DNA of 64,000 nt from JBMNCQ01 sp049366715 (lineage in GTDB: Bacteria > Bacillota > Peptococcia > Peptococcales > BICA1-8). This document shows, one piece after another, positions 44,399 through 53,963 of this stretch. The notes below the pieces were generated by a model. That model did no database searches, had not been told where the DNA came from, and worked only from the letters and a program-made list of their open reading frames with translations. Numbering within the stretch: the first letter of the stretch is position 1; the number at the start of each line of letters is the position of its first letter. The position numbers and the translations under genes are program-made. The stretch covers positions 1-64,000 of the forward strand of contig JBMNCQ010000007.1 of assembly GCA_049366715.1 (NCBI GenBank), read 5' to 3'.

Positions 44399-44446
44399 TT
44401 AACATGTTAATAGTTCATTGACAAAATAATTAACTATGTTTATTAT
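44399..44446 (+). promoter_or_regulatory. Promoter and operator region of the marR-RND operon
   Basis: A perfect -35 TTGACA (44418-44423) and a -10 TATTAT (44441-44446) are spaced by 17 bases. A 12-bp palindrome, TTAACATGTTAA (44399-44410), and an inverted pair ATAGTT (44410-44415) / AACTAT (44432-44437) flank the -35 box. This is typical of MarR autoregulation. Confidence 0.65.
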
Positions 44447-44471
44447 TAAGATTATTAATAAGGAGGGGCCT

Positions 44472-44894
44472 ATGAAGGATAAGCGGAAAAAGGTTCTTGA
44501 AGTGGACCGGTTATTCCAGGCTTTTATTAAGGAAAACAAAGATGATTTTTATGAGTTGCTGCCGGCAGACATTACTCCGACCCAATTTATCCTGCTTAGT
44601 ACGATTAAAGAAACAGCAAACTGCAAGGCGGCGGATATCGCGCAAATACTTTGTTTCTCTCCGGCTGCTGTCACACATTTAGTGGACAGGCTGAATGCAA
44701 ATGACTGGGTTGACAGGGTCAGAAGTGAAAAAGACAGACGTATTGTTTGGCTTAAGCCGACAAAAAAAGGTCAAGAATTACTGCGGCGGGTCCAAAAGAA
44801 AAGATATGATATGTTACTGCAGCGTTTTGCAAATGTCAATGAGGAACAACTAGAATCCTTAATCGGCATGCTTAAAGTAATGCTGAAAAAATAA
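44472..44894 (+). CDS. MarR family transcriptional repressor
   Basis: This 140-residue regulator has a winged helix-turn-helix (CKAADIAQILCFSPAAVTHL, about 52-71, with wing RVRSEKDRRIVWL). The ATG at 44472 follows AAGGAGGGG; the longer frame start at 44436 lies in the promoter. It is the first gene before an RND efflux pair and most likely represses it, through the palindromes in its own promoter. The inducer would be a small aromatic or lipophilic compound. Confidence 0.85.
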   Translation: MKDKRKKVLEVDRLFQAFIKENKDDFYELLPADITPTQFILLSTIKETANCKAADIAQILCFSPAAVTHLVDRLNANDWVDRVRSEKDRRIVWLKPTKKGQELLRRVQKKRYDMLLQRFANVNEEQLESLIGMLKVMLKK

Positions 44895-45015
44895 CGGTAA
44901 ATTAGGGAAGTGCAGGGAAGACGAGATGCTGCCCCGGAGTAAAAAATAACCCGGAGCTATGAACGAGGAACTTTTTCAGATAACAGTTTATTATTATGCA
45001 GAAAGGGGTTACCCA

Positions 45016-46080
45016 TTGAAAAAGTCGCGAATATTTTCAATTATGATCCTGTTATTGGTCTCCATTCTTGCTCTGTCCGGATGTGGGCAGACCGACCAGG
45101 GGGAGGAAGAAATCACAGTAAATAAAATACCGGTGGAAACGATGGAAGTTACAAAAGGTGACTTCACAAAGTACTTAGTTCTTAGCGGAGTAACCAATCC
45201 CGGCAGTGTGGTCAATGTCCTGCCGAAAATAGCCGGCGGGGAAAAGATCATTGCCATCAATGTCAAGGAAGGGGATAAAGTAACAAAAGGTCAGGTCATT
45301 GCTACCCTTGACCAAAGTACGGTATCTATTCAGCTTGATCAGGCTCAGAAAGCTTATGATGACGCCCTTAAAAATTACGAGAGAAATAAAGTGTTGGTTG
45401 AATCCGGGGCTATTCCCCAGGTAAATTTTGAACAGGTCGAATCTGCTTTGAATCAGGCCCGTAATGCTCTGGATTCTGCCCGGCTTGCTTTTAATAATAC
45501 GATTATCCATGCGCCGGTGAATGGAACAGTTACTGTTTTAGCAGTCGAAGAAGGGATGCTGGCATCAGCGCAAACTTCTCTTTGTACAATTGTAGATATC
45601 AATACGCTGGAACTCAATACCAGTGTGAATGAATTGCAAATCAACAAAATTACCTTAGGACAGGAAGTTAATGTTTCCATTCCTTCGGCAGATGCCGGGA
45701 TATATGAGGGTAAAATAAGCTTTATCAGTCCGGTTATGGATGAAAGATCTAAATCTTATGCCGTTAAGGTCGCGATAGATAATCCGGAAAATGCCATTAA
45801 AGGTGGGATGTATGCCAAGGTTGAGGTGACCACCGATATCCATAAAGATGTTGTTACGGTTCCCAGGAAAGCGGTAGATATTAAAGACGGAGAAAGTAAA
45901 GTATTTGTAGTAGAAGGTGAAAAAGCCGTCTTAAAAGAAGTGGAGACAGGGTTAAACAATGGCCGGGAAATTGAGATCATTAAGGGTCTTCAGGCAGGAG
46001 AGCAGATTGTCGTGACCGGTAATGAAGATTTAGTGGACCAGGACTTAATTACCGTCGTTAATAGAGGTGAAGACCAATGA
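45016..46080 (+). CDS. RND efflux membrane-fusion lipoprotein
   Basis: This 354-residue HlyD/AcrA-type adaptor is the periplasmic-side (here extracytoplasmic) link to the RND pump. The signal peptide ends in lipobox LSGC (about residue 23). A lipoyl-like block (NVKEGDKVTKGQVIATLDQ), a coiled coil, and a second lipoyl half (APVNGTVTVLAVEEGMLA) follow, then beta-barrel domains. The start is TTG at 45016 behind AAAGGGG; an ATG at 44959 would precede it with 19 non-signal codons and is rejected. It overlaps the pump gene by four bases. Confidence 0.85.
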   Translation: MKKSRIFSIMILLLVSILALSGCGQTDQGEEEITVNKIPVETMEVTKGDFTKYLVLSGVTNPGSVVNVLPKIAGGEKIIAINVKEGDKVTKGQVIATLDQSTVSIQLDQAQKAYDDALKNYERNKVLVESGAIPQVNFEQVESALNQARNALDSARLAFNNTIIHAPVNGTVTVLAVEEGMLASAQTSLCTIVDINTLELNTSVNELQINKITLGQEVNVSIPSADAGIYEGKISFISPVMDERSKSYAVKVAIDNPENAIKGGMYAKVEVTTDIHKDVVTVPRKAVDIKDGESKVFVVEGEKAVLKEVETGLNNGREIEIIKGLQAGEQIVVTGNEDLVDQDLITVVNRGEDQ

Positions 46081-49000
46081 GGCTCTCGGACCTGGCAGTA
46101 AAAAGACCTGTTGCTATTTTAATGATCGTTCTGGTTGTGCTTTTATTAGGCGGAGTTTCATTAACGAGATTAGCGGTAGATTTATTTCCCGAGCTAAACC
46201 TGCCTGTTGCTGTTACTGTAATTAACTATGAGGGAGTAGGACCGGAGGAAATAGAGCAGATCATAACCAAGCCTATCGAAGGGCAGTTGAGTACGCTAAC
46301 GGGGATTGACAGCATCAGTTCCAGAAGCTCCCAGGGAACCTCGCTGGTCATTACCCAGTTTAAATGGGGCACCAATATGGACCAGACTCTTATTGATTTA
46401 CGGGATAAAGTTAACCAGATCAAGTCTTATCTGCCCGATGAAGTAAGCGAACCCATGATCATGAAAATAGACATCAATGCTACCCCTGTGGTAGACCTGG
46501 GTGTTACCGGGGAGCAGGACCTGGACCAGCTGAAAAAAATAGTTGAGGATAAGATCCAGCCCCGTTTAGAGAGAATACCGGGGGTGGCCTCGGTCCAGAT
46601 AAGCGGCGGTAAGACCAGGGAAATCCAGGTGGAAATGGACCCCTATAAACTGCAGGCTTATGATTTGACGCTAAATGATATCACTACTGCCATTAGCTCG
46701 GAAAACCATAATATTTCCGGCGGTTATCTTGAAGAAGGAGAAAAAGATTATCTGCTCAGGATTAAGGGTGAATTCACCAGTATTCAGGATCTGGAAGATA
46801 TTATGGTCACCCTGAAAACAGGCGAGAATATGCCCTTAAAGGATTTAAGCGAGATCAGGGATACCTATCGAGAAGTGGATAGTTTTACCCTGATCAACGG
46901 TACCCCCAGTATAGCTGTCAGCATCCAGAAGCAGAGTGATGCCAACACGGTAGATGTTTCCGATCGTGTTCAGGAGACTGTCCGGGAACTTGAAAAAGAG
47001 CTTCCGGAAAAGGTCAGCATCAAGGTGGCTTCCGACCAGGCAGAATTTATCAGACAGGCTATTAGCAGAGTCGTGCAAAACGGTCTTATTGGTGCAGTCC
47101 TGGCGGTGGTTATCCTGTTTTTATTCCTGAGAAATATGCGCAGTACCATGATCATAGGTACAGCTATTCCCATCTCTGTCATTACAACCTTTATTTTGAT
47201 GTACTTTGGAGGACTAACCCTTAACTTGATTTCTCTGGGAGGATTGGCCTTAGGGATCGGGATGATGGTGGATAATGCCATTGTTATTTTAGAGAATATC
47301 TATCGTTACCGGCAGCAGGGATACAGCCGGATTGAAGCCGCCAAACAGGGAGCGGCGGAAGTAGCGTCGGCTATTGTTGCTTCAACTTTAACAACGGTAG
47401 CGGTGTTTCTCCCTATTATCTTTGTAGAAGGTATCGCATCACAAATTTTTAAACCGATGGCTTTAACGGTATCTTTCTCCCTGATTGCTTCCCTGCTGGT
47501 AGCTTTAACATTAATCCCCATGCTCAGTTCCAAATATCTCAAGGTTGAAAAGAACGGCAACGGCAGTCCGCTGAAAAGAATAAGTAAGCTATGGCTGAAG
47601 CTTTTAGATGCCCTTGATGAAAAATACCGGGCTTTACTGGGCTGGGCCTTAAAAAAACGTAAAACGGTTATTTTTGCAACACTAATTGCTTTAATAATTA
47701 GTATTGCTCTTATCCCCCGCATAGGGATGGAGTTTATACCGGAACAAGACAGCGGTCAGTTTTCCATTAGTGTTAATCTGCCTAACAACAGTGTCCTGGA
47801 AAGAACGGAAAAAGTATTGTCCCGGGTAGAGGCGATCGTCAGTGAAATTCCGGAGGTCGAAACAGTATTTACTTCCGTGGGCTCCGGCGGCGGATTTTCT
47901 CTGGGAGGGGGTAAAAGCACCCATCAAGGAAATATTTCCGTAGAATTAGTTCCTGTAAGCCGGCGGACCCGGGGTATTCAGGAGATTCTTGACGAGATAC
48001 GGGAAAAAACCGCTGTTATTCCCGGTGCCGACATTTCCCTAAGTGCAGAAAGCATGAGCATGGGAAGTTCCCAGGCAGCCGTCTCATTGTCCATCAAAGG
48101 CTATGATCTGGATGTCCTGCAGAATTTGGCAGATCAGATAGCGGCTAAGGTAAAAGAGGTTCCGGGTACCAGGGAAGTAACGACCAGTCTGGAGGAAGGG
48201 AGTCCGGAAATCGCGATTGCTCTGGACAGGCAGAAAGCGGCTGAATACGGCATTTCAACGTACCAGGCCGCTCAGAGCTTAAGGATGGGAATCCAAGGTG
48301 CGACGGCCTCCAGATACCGTACCGGTGGTGAGGAGATTGATATCAAGGTGATCTTAAAGGAAGCAAACAGGCAGAATATCGAGGACTTAAAACGGATTAT
48401 GGTCCCTACCATGCAGGGCGCTAATATTCCCCTGGAAGAAATAGCGGAAATCCGGTATGAGACAGGCCCCAGTACGATTACCAGGACAGACCAGTCCCGG
48501 GAAGTAACGATAACCGGTGATCTCAGCGGCCGGGATTTAAACAGCGTTATGCAGGATATTACCGGGGAAATTGCTGCGATCAACATGCCGGTCGGTTATG
48601 AAGTAGAAGTAGGCGGTTCTAATCAGGATATGCTTGAATCTTTCCAGAGTCTGGGTTTGGCGTTGATACTGGCGGTAATTTTGGTGTATATGATTCTGGC
48701 CGCTCAGTTTGAATCTTTACTGTACCCTTTCATCATCATGTTTAGTTTGCCACCGACCTTAATCGGAATTGTGGGAGGGCTGCTGATTACCGGCAGAACC
48801 CTGAGTGTACCGACCTTTATCGGGATAATTATGCTGGCAGGTATCGTCGTAAATAATGCCATCGTATTAGTAGATTATATCAATACCTTACGAAAGAGGG
48901 GCCTGGAAAAATTAGAGGCTATTTTAGAGGCCGGGCCTACCCGGTTAAGACCAATCTTAATGACAACTTTAACCACGGTGCTGGCCTTAATACCTCAGGC

Positions 49001-49184
49001 CTTAGGGATTGGTGAGGGAGCAGAAGTATCGGCCCCCATGGCGACTGCCGTAGTGGCAGGTTTAAGCTTCTCAACCTTGATTACACTGGTCTTAATTCCG
49101 GTGACCTATTATATCCTCGACGAAATAGGTGCGAAAAGGAAAAAAAGAAGCAAAAAAAGTGCTGAAGAGCTGACGGCAGAATAA
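46077..49184 (+). CDS. RND family efflux transporter
   Basis: This 1035-residue pump of the HAE1/AcrB type has the duplicated 12-TM layout. The N-terminal LSDLAVKRPVAILMIVLVVLL (first TM, about 2-22; quoted in part), GIGMMVDNAIVILENIYRY (about 400-418) and the second repeat's AGIVVNNAIVLVDYINTLR (about 919-937) are the family's helix-4 and helix-10 motifs. It is driven by proton motive force. In monoderm or atypical-envelope bacteria such pumps act without an obvious TolC; no outer-membrane channel gene is seen here. The operon order is marR, adaptor, pump. Confidence 0.9.
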   Translation: MRLSDLAVKRPVAILMIVLVVLLLGGVSLTRLAVDLFPELNLPVAVTVINYEGVGPEEIEQIITKPIEGQLSTLTGIDSISSRSSQGTSLVITQFKWGTNMDQTLIDLRDKVNQIKSYLPDEVSEPMIMKIDINATPVVDLGVTGEQDLDQLKKIVEDKIQPRLERIPGVASVQISGGKTREIQVEMDPYKLQAYDLTLNDITTAISSENHNISGGYLEEGEKDYLLRIKGEFTSIQDLEDIMVTLKTGENMPLKDLSEIRDTYREVDSFTLINGTPSIAVSIQKQSDANTVDVSDRVQETVRELEKELPEKVSIKVASDQAEFIRQAISRVVQNGLIGAVLAVVILFLFLRNMRSTMIIGTAIPISVITTFILMYFGGLTLNLISLGGLALGIGMMVDNAIVILENIYRYRQQGYSRIEAAKQGAAEVASAIVASTLTTVAVFLPIIFVEGIASQIFKPMALTVSFSLIASLLVALTLIPMLSSKYLKVEKNGNGSPLKRISKLWLKLLDALDEKYRALLGWALKKRKTVIFATLIALIISIALIPRIGMEFIPEQDSGQFSISVNLPNNSVLERTEKVLSRVEAIVSEIPEVETVFTSVGSGGGFSLGGGKSTHQGNISVELVPVSRRTRGIQEILDEIREKTAVIPGADISLSAESMSMGSSQAAVSLSIKGYDLDVLQNLADQIAAKVKEVPGTREVTTSLEEGSPEIAIALDRQKAAEYGISTYQAAQSLRMGIQGATASRYRTGGEEIDIKVILKEANRQNIEDLKRIMVPTMQGANIPLEEIAEIRYETGPSTITRTDQSREVTITGDLSGRDLNSVMQDITGEIAAINMPVGYEVEVGGSNQDMLESFQSLGLALILAVILVYMILAAQFESLLYPFIIMFSLPPTLIGIVGGLLITGRTLSVPTFIGIIMLAGIVVNNAIVLVDYINTLRKRGLEKLEAILEAGPTRLRPILMTTLTTVLALIPQALGIGEGAEVSAPMATAVVAGLSFSTLITLVLIPVTYYILDEIGAKRKKRSKKSAEELTAE

Positions 49185-49195
49185 AAATAACGGGA

Positions 49196-49237
49196 AAGCA
49201 AAAAGGTTTAGGGTATAGTCCCTAAACCTTTTTGCTT
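49196..49237 (+). terminator. Rho-independent terminator after the RND operon
   Basis: An 18-bp stem (arms 49196-49213 and 49220-49237, core AAAAAGGTTTAGGG) with a 6-nt loop forms a very stable hairpin. The T-run is part of the stem and its distal end. Confidence 0.75.
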
Positions 49238-49410
49238 AGGGTTAAAATGAATGACGGCGGCTGTAGTTTATAGAATAAAATATGCAACTGTCCCGGGGAA
49301 GAGTGGATTTTTATTCGTAAGGAGGATAATTGCTTTTTTACTGTATAAATACGGCGATAAGGTTAAAACATATATCGTATAAACATCTTTATTAAAGGAG
49401 TTAGGTTATT

Positions 49411-50280
49411 ATGCCGGCTAAACCTAAAGAGAAAGTAATTCAACCGCCCCAGCATCAGGAGCGCCAGCCGGGACTGGAAACTTTAATGAATCCCCGGCCC
49501 CGGTCGGAAGACCCTGACTATCTGGGCAGCGGCAAACTGCACAATAAAGCTGCTTTAATCACCGGCGGGGACAGCGGTATTGGCAAAGCTGTCGCGATTT
49601 ATTTTGCCAAAGAAGGTGCCGATGTTGCCGTTATCTTTTTAAACGAAAGTCAGGATGCCCTGGAAACCAAAAAACAGGTGGAAGAGGAAGGCCGCAGGTG
49701 TCTTTTAATCTCCGGTGATGTCGGCGCTGAAGAGTTCTGCAAAGAGGCTGTGGAGGAGACCGTAACACAATTGGGGAAATTGGACATTGTCGTGAACAAT
49801 GCTGCCGAGCAGCATGTTCAGAAGAATTTTGCGGATATTACCGCCCAGCAAATGGAAAGGACCTTTAAAACCAATATTTTTGCCTGCTTTTATTTGACGA
49901 AAGCAGCCTTACCACATTTACATCAAGGCAGCGCGATTATTAATACGGCTTCTGTCACGGCCTATAAAGGCAACCCTTTATTAATCGACTACTCTGCCAC
50001 CAAAGGGGCCGTAGTCGCTTTTACCAGGTCGTTAGCCCTTTCCTTAGCCGCAAAGGGGATCCGGGTTAATGCCGTTGCTCCGGGACCGATCTGGACCCCG
50101 TTGATTCCTGCCAGTTTTTCGGCGGAACAGGTAGCTGTTTTTGGCTCCGCGACACCCATGCAGCGGCCCGGACAGCCGGAAGAAATCGCTCCATGTTATG
50201 TCTTTCTGGCCTCTGACGACGGATCATATATGACGGGACAGGTACTCCATCCCAACGGCGGAGAGATCGTTAACGGGTAG
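49411..50280 (+). CDS. SDR family oxidoreductase (YhdG/YdaD type)
   Basis: This 289-residue NAD(P)-dependent short-chain dehydrogenase has a proline-rich N-terminal extension of about 40 residues as in the glucose/stress dehydrogenases of Bacillus (YdaD, YhxC group). The Rossmann loop is TGGDSGIGKA (about 51-60), the NNA(A) block is VVNNAA, the catalytic serine lies in INTASVTAYKG and the tyrosine-lysine pair in DYSATKGA. ATG 49411 follows AAAGGAG. It is monocistronic. The natural substrate is not identified. Confidence 0.85.
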   Translation: MPAKPKEKVIQPPQHQERQPGLETLMNPRPRSEDPDYLGSGKLHNKAALITGGDSGIGKAVAIYFAKEGADVAVIFLNESQDALETKKQVEEEGRRCLLISGDVGAEEFCKEAVEETVTQLGKLDIVVNNAAEQHVQKNFADITAQQMERTFKTNIFACFYLTKAALPHLHQGSAIINTASVTAYKGNPLLIDYSATKGAVVAFTRSLALSLAAKGIRVNAVAPGPIWTPLIPASFSAEQVAVFGSATPMQRPGQPEEIAPCYVFLASDDGSYMTGQVLHPNGGEIVNG

Positions 50281-50520
50281 GGGTGAGGGAACACCGCAGG
50301 TTATTTGTTTTTGATTTCCGGCAAAATTTGCGGTAATTTTGTTAAAGTACCTTTGTTAACCATGTTATAATAACTGAAGCATAACAAATTTACTGCTTAG
50401 CTGCCGGAAGCGCAAAAAGACCGGGAACATGCAGACTATTATGAAACAATAAAGAAAAGGCCGGTCCCCGGATCGATTAAGAGGGGAGCTTGGGGGAGAT
50501 AGAATTGCTCTAAAGGCAGA

Positions 50521-50546
50521 CACGGGGGCAGGAATCTGCCCCCGTG
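50521..50546. terminator. GC-rich hairpin at the 3' end of the minus-strand gene
   Basis: CACGGGGGCAG (50521-50531) pairs perfectly with CTGCCCCCGTG (50536-50546) around a 4-base loop. On the minus strand it follows the stop of the 196-residue gene (50557), but only a weak T-run follows (TGCCTTTAG). It is probably that gene's terminator. Confidence 0.5.
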
Positions 50547-50556
50547 CCTCAGCCGG

Positions 50557-51147
50557 CTATTCCGGACAGGGAAACTGAAAATTAAGTTCTGCCAGTAAAA
50601 AGTTTAGTAAATCCTCGGTGGCAAAAGAATTATTGACAAAAACCAAGCCGGGATTTCCTTCTAATCTGTTGATAAAAAATAGGATAAAGTAATTCAGCGG
50701 CGAAATATTTAACGTATAAGTAAAAGGTGTAAGAATGGCATTTCCATTGGAAATTACCAGGGATAAAGCAGGCAGAAAATCTACCTTGAGTTCCGGTGGA
50801 TTTTGTAATGACTCATGGATAAAAGTATTGACGGTTTGGTCCGAGTGAATGGTACAATCCTTGTCATAAGGAATTTCATTAAGCTGGACTTGATTTATAA
50901 ATAATCCTACAATATACGTAGGTAAGCTGATCTGAAGATTGGTTATTAAAGAAGCAGCACCGGCAGCGGAATCAGCGCCGTTTTCAGCAGAAGAATTAGC
51001 TGAAGTTGTGTTGATAAAATAAAATAATCTATTTTCATTCCGGAAAATAACCTTACCGTCTTTAATAATCGGGTTGGCATTATTTAAAAAAGCACTACAT
51101 GGAGGGAGTTCGCCGCCTTCATACAGATTGCAATTAGGAAATTCCAT
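50557..51147 (-). CDS. Hypothetical protein, 196 residues
   Basis: The protein begins MEFPNCNLYEGGELPPC and has an asparagine/serine-rich middle and a hydrophobic C-terminal half, with no clear membrane helix or signal. Two N-terminal cysteines and one near the C terminus (FPCPE) are visible. ATG 51147 lies nine bases behind GAGGTG; the in-frame GTG at 51159 is in the Shine-Dalgarno sequence. I do not recognise the family. A spore-coat or structural role is one possibility for such small asparagine-rich Clostridia proteins, without evidence. Confidence 0.5.
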   Translation of the reverse strand: MEFPNCNLYEGGELPPCSAFLNNANPIIKDGKVIFRNENRLFYFINTTSANSSAENGADSAAGAASLITNLQISLPTYIVGLFINQVQLNEIPYDKDCTIHSDQTVNTFIHESLQNPPELKVDFLPALSLVISNGNAILTPFTYTLNISPLNYFILFFINRLEGNPGLVFVNNSFATEDLLNFLLAELNFQFPCPE

Positions 51148-51449
51148 CAGTTGATTCACCTCGGTTTAAAAGTATTACTAATTTACAATATGCTATTGAG
51201 CAGGACGACGTTCATCATTGCTTGTAATATTTTACCAGATAAAATCCCGGACATAATATTACCCGTGATTATCAAAAACAGGCTGCCAAAATTATTTTTA
51301 AACCTCGCTGAAAGAGGCTGAATTTAATTAAGATTCTTGCGTAAATCACAGAATAATAAGCGGCAGGGTTTAAGACCTGCAACCTGACAGATATCTGTGA
51401 ATTGTAATCATTGCCAGAGGGCAGCGGACATTTTTGGAAATATTAGGAG
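51148..51449. other. Divergent intergenic region, nothing notable seen
   Basis: These 300 bases carry the promoters of the 196-residue gene (minus) and of the C_GCAxxG gene (plus), but I cannot assign boxes with confidence. No hairpin, repeat or small ORF with a good ribosome binding site is visible. Confidence 0.4.
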
Positions 51450-51902
51450 GTGGGTTCCCTGGAAGCAGCTGATTTTATCCGGGAAAGAGTACATGACTAT
51501 TATTGGAATGAAGATTTGAATTGTGCTACGACCATGCTAAAGGTATTGGCGGAAATTTTTGCCGTCAGGCTGGAACCGCAGGTTTTAGCTTCGGCAACCG
51601 GTATGCATGGTGCAGGTAAATTCGGGGCACAATGCGGGCTGGTTGAAGGAGCCTTAATGTTTCTGGGCATATGGGCCGCTTCCCGAGAGCTCCCCGGGGA
51701 AGAAGCAGTGGTCTTATGTTATCATTATGCCCATGAATTTCAAGGTAAATTTCACAGTTTGGTCTGTAAAGAATTACGTCCCCGGGGTTTCCAAGAAGAT
51801 GATCCTCCTCATTTATGTGAAGAACTGACGAAAAATGCAGTGTACTTTACCGCCAATTATATTCGGAATCAAGCTAAGATTCCGGCGGATTTTAAAGATT
51901 AA
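51450..51902 (+). CDS. C_GCAxxG_C_C family protein
   Basis: This 150-residue protein carries the family pattern: NCATTM (C at about 25), then GAGKFGAQCGLVEGALM (about 51-67) with the GxG-x-QCG block, and further cysteines in SLVCKELRP and LCEELT. Members are putative redox or iron-sulphur proteins of unknown role in anaerobes. The start is uncertain: GTG at 51450 abuts AGGAGG, while a CTG at 51459 would have normal spacing. I keep the GTG. It begins a run of small same-strand genes to 55745. Confidence 0.75.
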   Translation: MGSLEAADFIRERVHDYYWNEDLNCATTMLKVLAEIFAVRLEPQVLASATGMHGAGKFGAQCGLVEGALMFLGIWAASRELPGEEAVVLCYHYAHEFQGKFHSLVCKELRPRGFQEDDPPHLCEELTKNAVYFTANYIRNQAKIPADFKD

Positions 51903-51930
51903 TTTTAAGGGGATTTTGTGGTGTTAAAAA

Positions 51931-52557
51931 GTGAAGAAAATTAAGCAGTGCTATCAGGGGATGGGGAAATTTGTTTTAGGGTTATTTTTGGCATGGTTTA
52001 TTTCTTTTGTAGGTATTGAAGCTTTAATCGTACAGGCCGCCCATTCCCAGGAAAATGAGCAGGCTGAATATGTAATTGTTCTGGGGGCAGGACTGAGGGG
52101 ACAACAATTATCCCTAACGCTTTATTATAGACTTAATAAGGCGATTGAATATCTGAACAATAATCCTGCAGCCGAAGTAATTGTATCAGGCGGGCAAGGA
52201 GCGGGAGAAGATATTGCCGAAGCAGTGGCTATGAAGGATTATTTAATGACAAATGGAATTCAAGAAAAGAGGATTTTCACAGAAAGTGACTCAACCAATA
52301 CCTTTGAAAATCTTCTTTACTCCAAAAGAATATTAACGCAGGAAAAGGGTTTAAGTAATGGAATCAGGGTAATGATTATCACCAGTGATTTTCATATGCT
52401 GAGGGCTAAGCTGCTGGCCTCAAGGCTTGGCTTGATCCCGTATGGGGCCCCCTCCCCAAGCGTTGATTACCTAAAGCCTTATTATTATTTCCGGGAATAT
52501 TTTGCAGTACTTAAATCTTTATTATTAGATTTTGAGCGTAATGTTTCATGGTGCTGA
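51931..52557 (+). CDS. YdcF/SanA-like DUF218 protein
   Basis: This 208-residue protein has one N-terminal TM helix (about 13-30) and a DUF218 domain with YVIVLGAGLRGQQLS, IVSGGQGAGEDIAEAVAMKD and TFENLLYSKRIL blocks. DUF218 proteins (SanA, ElyC, YdcF) act at the envelope and bind nucleotides or sugars in some cases. GTG 51931 is the only in-frame start after a stop two codons upstream; the ribosome binding site is poor. A second possible start is ATG at 51961 with CAGGGG upstream. Confidence 0.7.
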   Translation: MKKIKQCYQGMGKFVLGLFLAWFISFVGIEALIVQAAHSQENEQAEYVIVLGAGLRGQQLSLTLYYRLNKAIEYLNNNPAAEVIVSGGQGAGEDIAEAVAMKDYLMTNGIQEKRIFTESDSTNTFENLLYSKRILTQEKGLSNGIRVMIITSDFHMLRAKLLASRLGLIPYGAPSPSVDYLKPYYYFREYFAVLKSLLLDFERNVSWC

Positions 52558-52655
52558 GAAAAGCTGCGGGAGGATGCTGTTTAGTGAAATAGCAAGAGTG
52601 TGATAATATGGTGGTAGTATTAGATCCCGACCGGAGGACAGACGGAGGAATCAAA

Positions 52656-53033
52656 ATGGCGATCAGTGAAGAATTTAAAGATTATGTTGTTGATCAGTTG
52701 GGACAGCTTGGTTATCTCAATGTACGGAAGATGTTTGGCGGGGCAGGTATTTACCATGAGGGGCTGATTTTTGGTCTGATTGCAGATGATGTTCTCTATT
52801 TTAAAGTAGATGAAAGTAACAGAGGTGACTACACGGGAGCCGGAATGGAACCCTTCCGGCCTTTTGCCGGTAAGCCTATGAGCATGTCTTATTATGAAGT
52901 TCCCGGAGAAGTTTTGGAGGATTCCCGGCAATTATTTGCGTGGGCGTGCAAAGCTTGTCTGGTTTCCCAAAAAGCTTCGGCAGCCGGCAAGAAGAGGAAA
53001 AAAGGACATGGGATTAAACCGGGATATTTTTAG
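52656..53033 (+). CDS. TfoX N-terminal domain protein
   Basis: This 125-residue protein has the TfoX_N fold signature: VRKMFGGAGIYHEGLIFGLI and, later, FRPFAGKPMSMSYYEVP. Free-standing TfoX_N proteins are widespread and of unknown function outside competence in Gammaproteobacteria. ATG 52656 follows GGAGGAATC; the longer start at 52608 has no ribosome binding site. A lysine-rich tail ends the protein (KKRKKGHG), a possible nucleic-acid contact. Confidence 0.75.
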   Translation: MAISEEFKDYVVDQLGQLGYLNVRKMFGGAGIYHEGLIFGLIADDVLYFKVDESNRGDYTGAGMEPFRPFAGKPMSMSYYEVPGEVLEDSRQLFAWACKACLVSQKASAAGKKRKKGHGIKPGYF

Positions 53034-53050
53034 ACAGGAGGTTATTGATT

Positions 53051-53431
53051 ATGGAAATGAAACAAATAATTGAAAAATATTTAGCAGGGCTGCAGGCAGG
53101 AAATTATGAGGAAATTATTAAGCTGTTTTCTGCCGAAGCGCAGGTTCATTCGCCCTTATACGGAAAAGTAAAGGCCGGCAAATTTTATACTGATTTGTTT
53201 AATGATACTTCCAAATCAACGATCACTCTGCGCAATATCTTGCTTAATCAGGATAATCCCTCAGTGGGGGCCGGCCATTTCCGCTATGACTGGATAATGA
53301 AAGACGGGACGCCCACATCCTTTGAATGCGTAGATATCTTTAATATTGATCAGTCCGGTAAAATCGAAAAATTAACAATAATCTATGATACTGCGTCAAC
53401 GACCCGGCAGGCATTTGCAAATCTAAAATAA
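53051..53431 (+). CDS. SnoaL-like/NTF2-like protein
   Basis: This 126-residue protein matches the SnoaL-like polyketide cyclase/NTF2 fold pattern: IIEKYLAGLQAGNYEEIIKL, then AQVHSPLYGKVKAGKFY, then FRYDWIMKDGTPTSFECVDIF. Members are small-molecule isomerases or binding proteins. ATG 53051 lies nine bases after AGGAGG; an in-frame TTG at 53045 is too close. The ligand is unknown. Confidence 0.7.
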   Translation: MEMKQIIEKYLAGLQAGNYEEIIKLFSAEAQVHSPLYGKVKAGKFYTDLFNDTSKSTITLRNILLNQDNPSVGAGHFRYDWIMKDGTPTSFECVDIFNIDQSGKIEKLTIIYDTASTTRQAFANLK

Positions 53432-53512
53432 TTTTTCTGCCGGGTAGCAATAACTATATAAGAAATAGTTTATGGATGCAGGAACTGGCGGGAAATAAGG
53501 AGAGAAACATGT

Positions 53513-53899
53513 ATGCAGGATAAGCAACTCACCTTAGTACCTTTAGAGATTACCTTAAGCATTTGCCGGTTAGCGCCTCAGGAGAGAATCCCTGAGTGGG
53601 TAAATGCTGCCGGTGATTTTCTTTCTATAACCCGGACCCGGGCAGAGCTATCCGTAGTTTGTCCCGCGGGTCTTGTTCCCGGAGGTATCCGGGCGGAAGC
53701 AGGCTGGAAAGCATTTAAAGTCCAAGGACAGCTGGATTTCGGTCTTACCGGGATTTTAGCCGCTATTGCCGAACCCCTGGCAAAAAAATCCATCAGTATT
53801 TTTGCCGTATCCACCTACGATACCGATTATGTTTTGGTAAAAGAAGCAGATTTTGCCGCAGCCAGGCATATTTTAAAGAATGATTTTGTGATCGGCTGA
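53513..53899 (+). CDS. ACT domain protein (CASTOR-like)
   Basis: This 128-residue protein has two small ACT-like halves of the type described as CASTOR/ACT: LEITLSICRLAP and, later, GLTGILAAIAEPLAKKSISI then FAVSTYDTDYVLV. Such proteins bind amino acids. AGGAGAGA precedes the ATG. No enzyme partner is adjacent. Confidence 0.7.
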   Translation: MQDKQLTLVPLEITLSICRLAPQERIPEWVNAAGDFLSITRTRAELSVVCPAGLVPGGIRAEAGWKAFKVQGQLDFGLTGILAAIAEPLAKKSISIFAVSTYDTDYVLVKEADFAAARHILKNDFVIG

Positions 53900-53963
53900 T
53901 TCAATCAATTATCACCAAGAAAATCAGCGGCTGTAAAATAAATTACCGAAAGAGGTGGTCTAA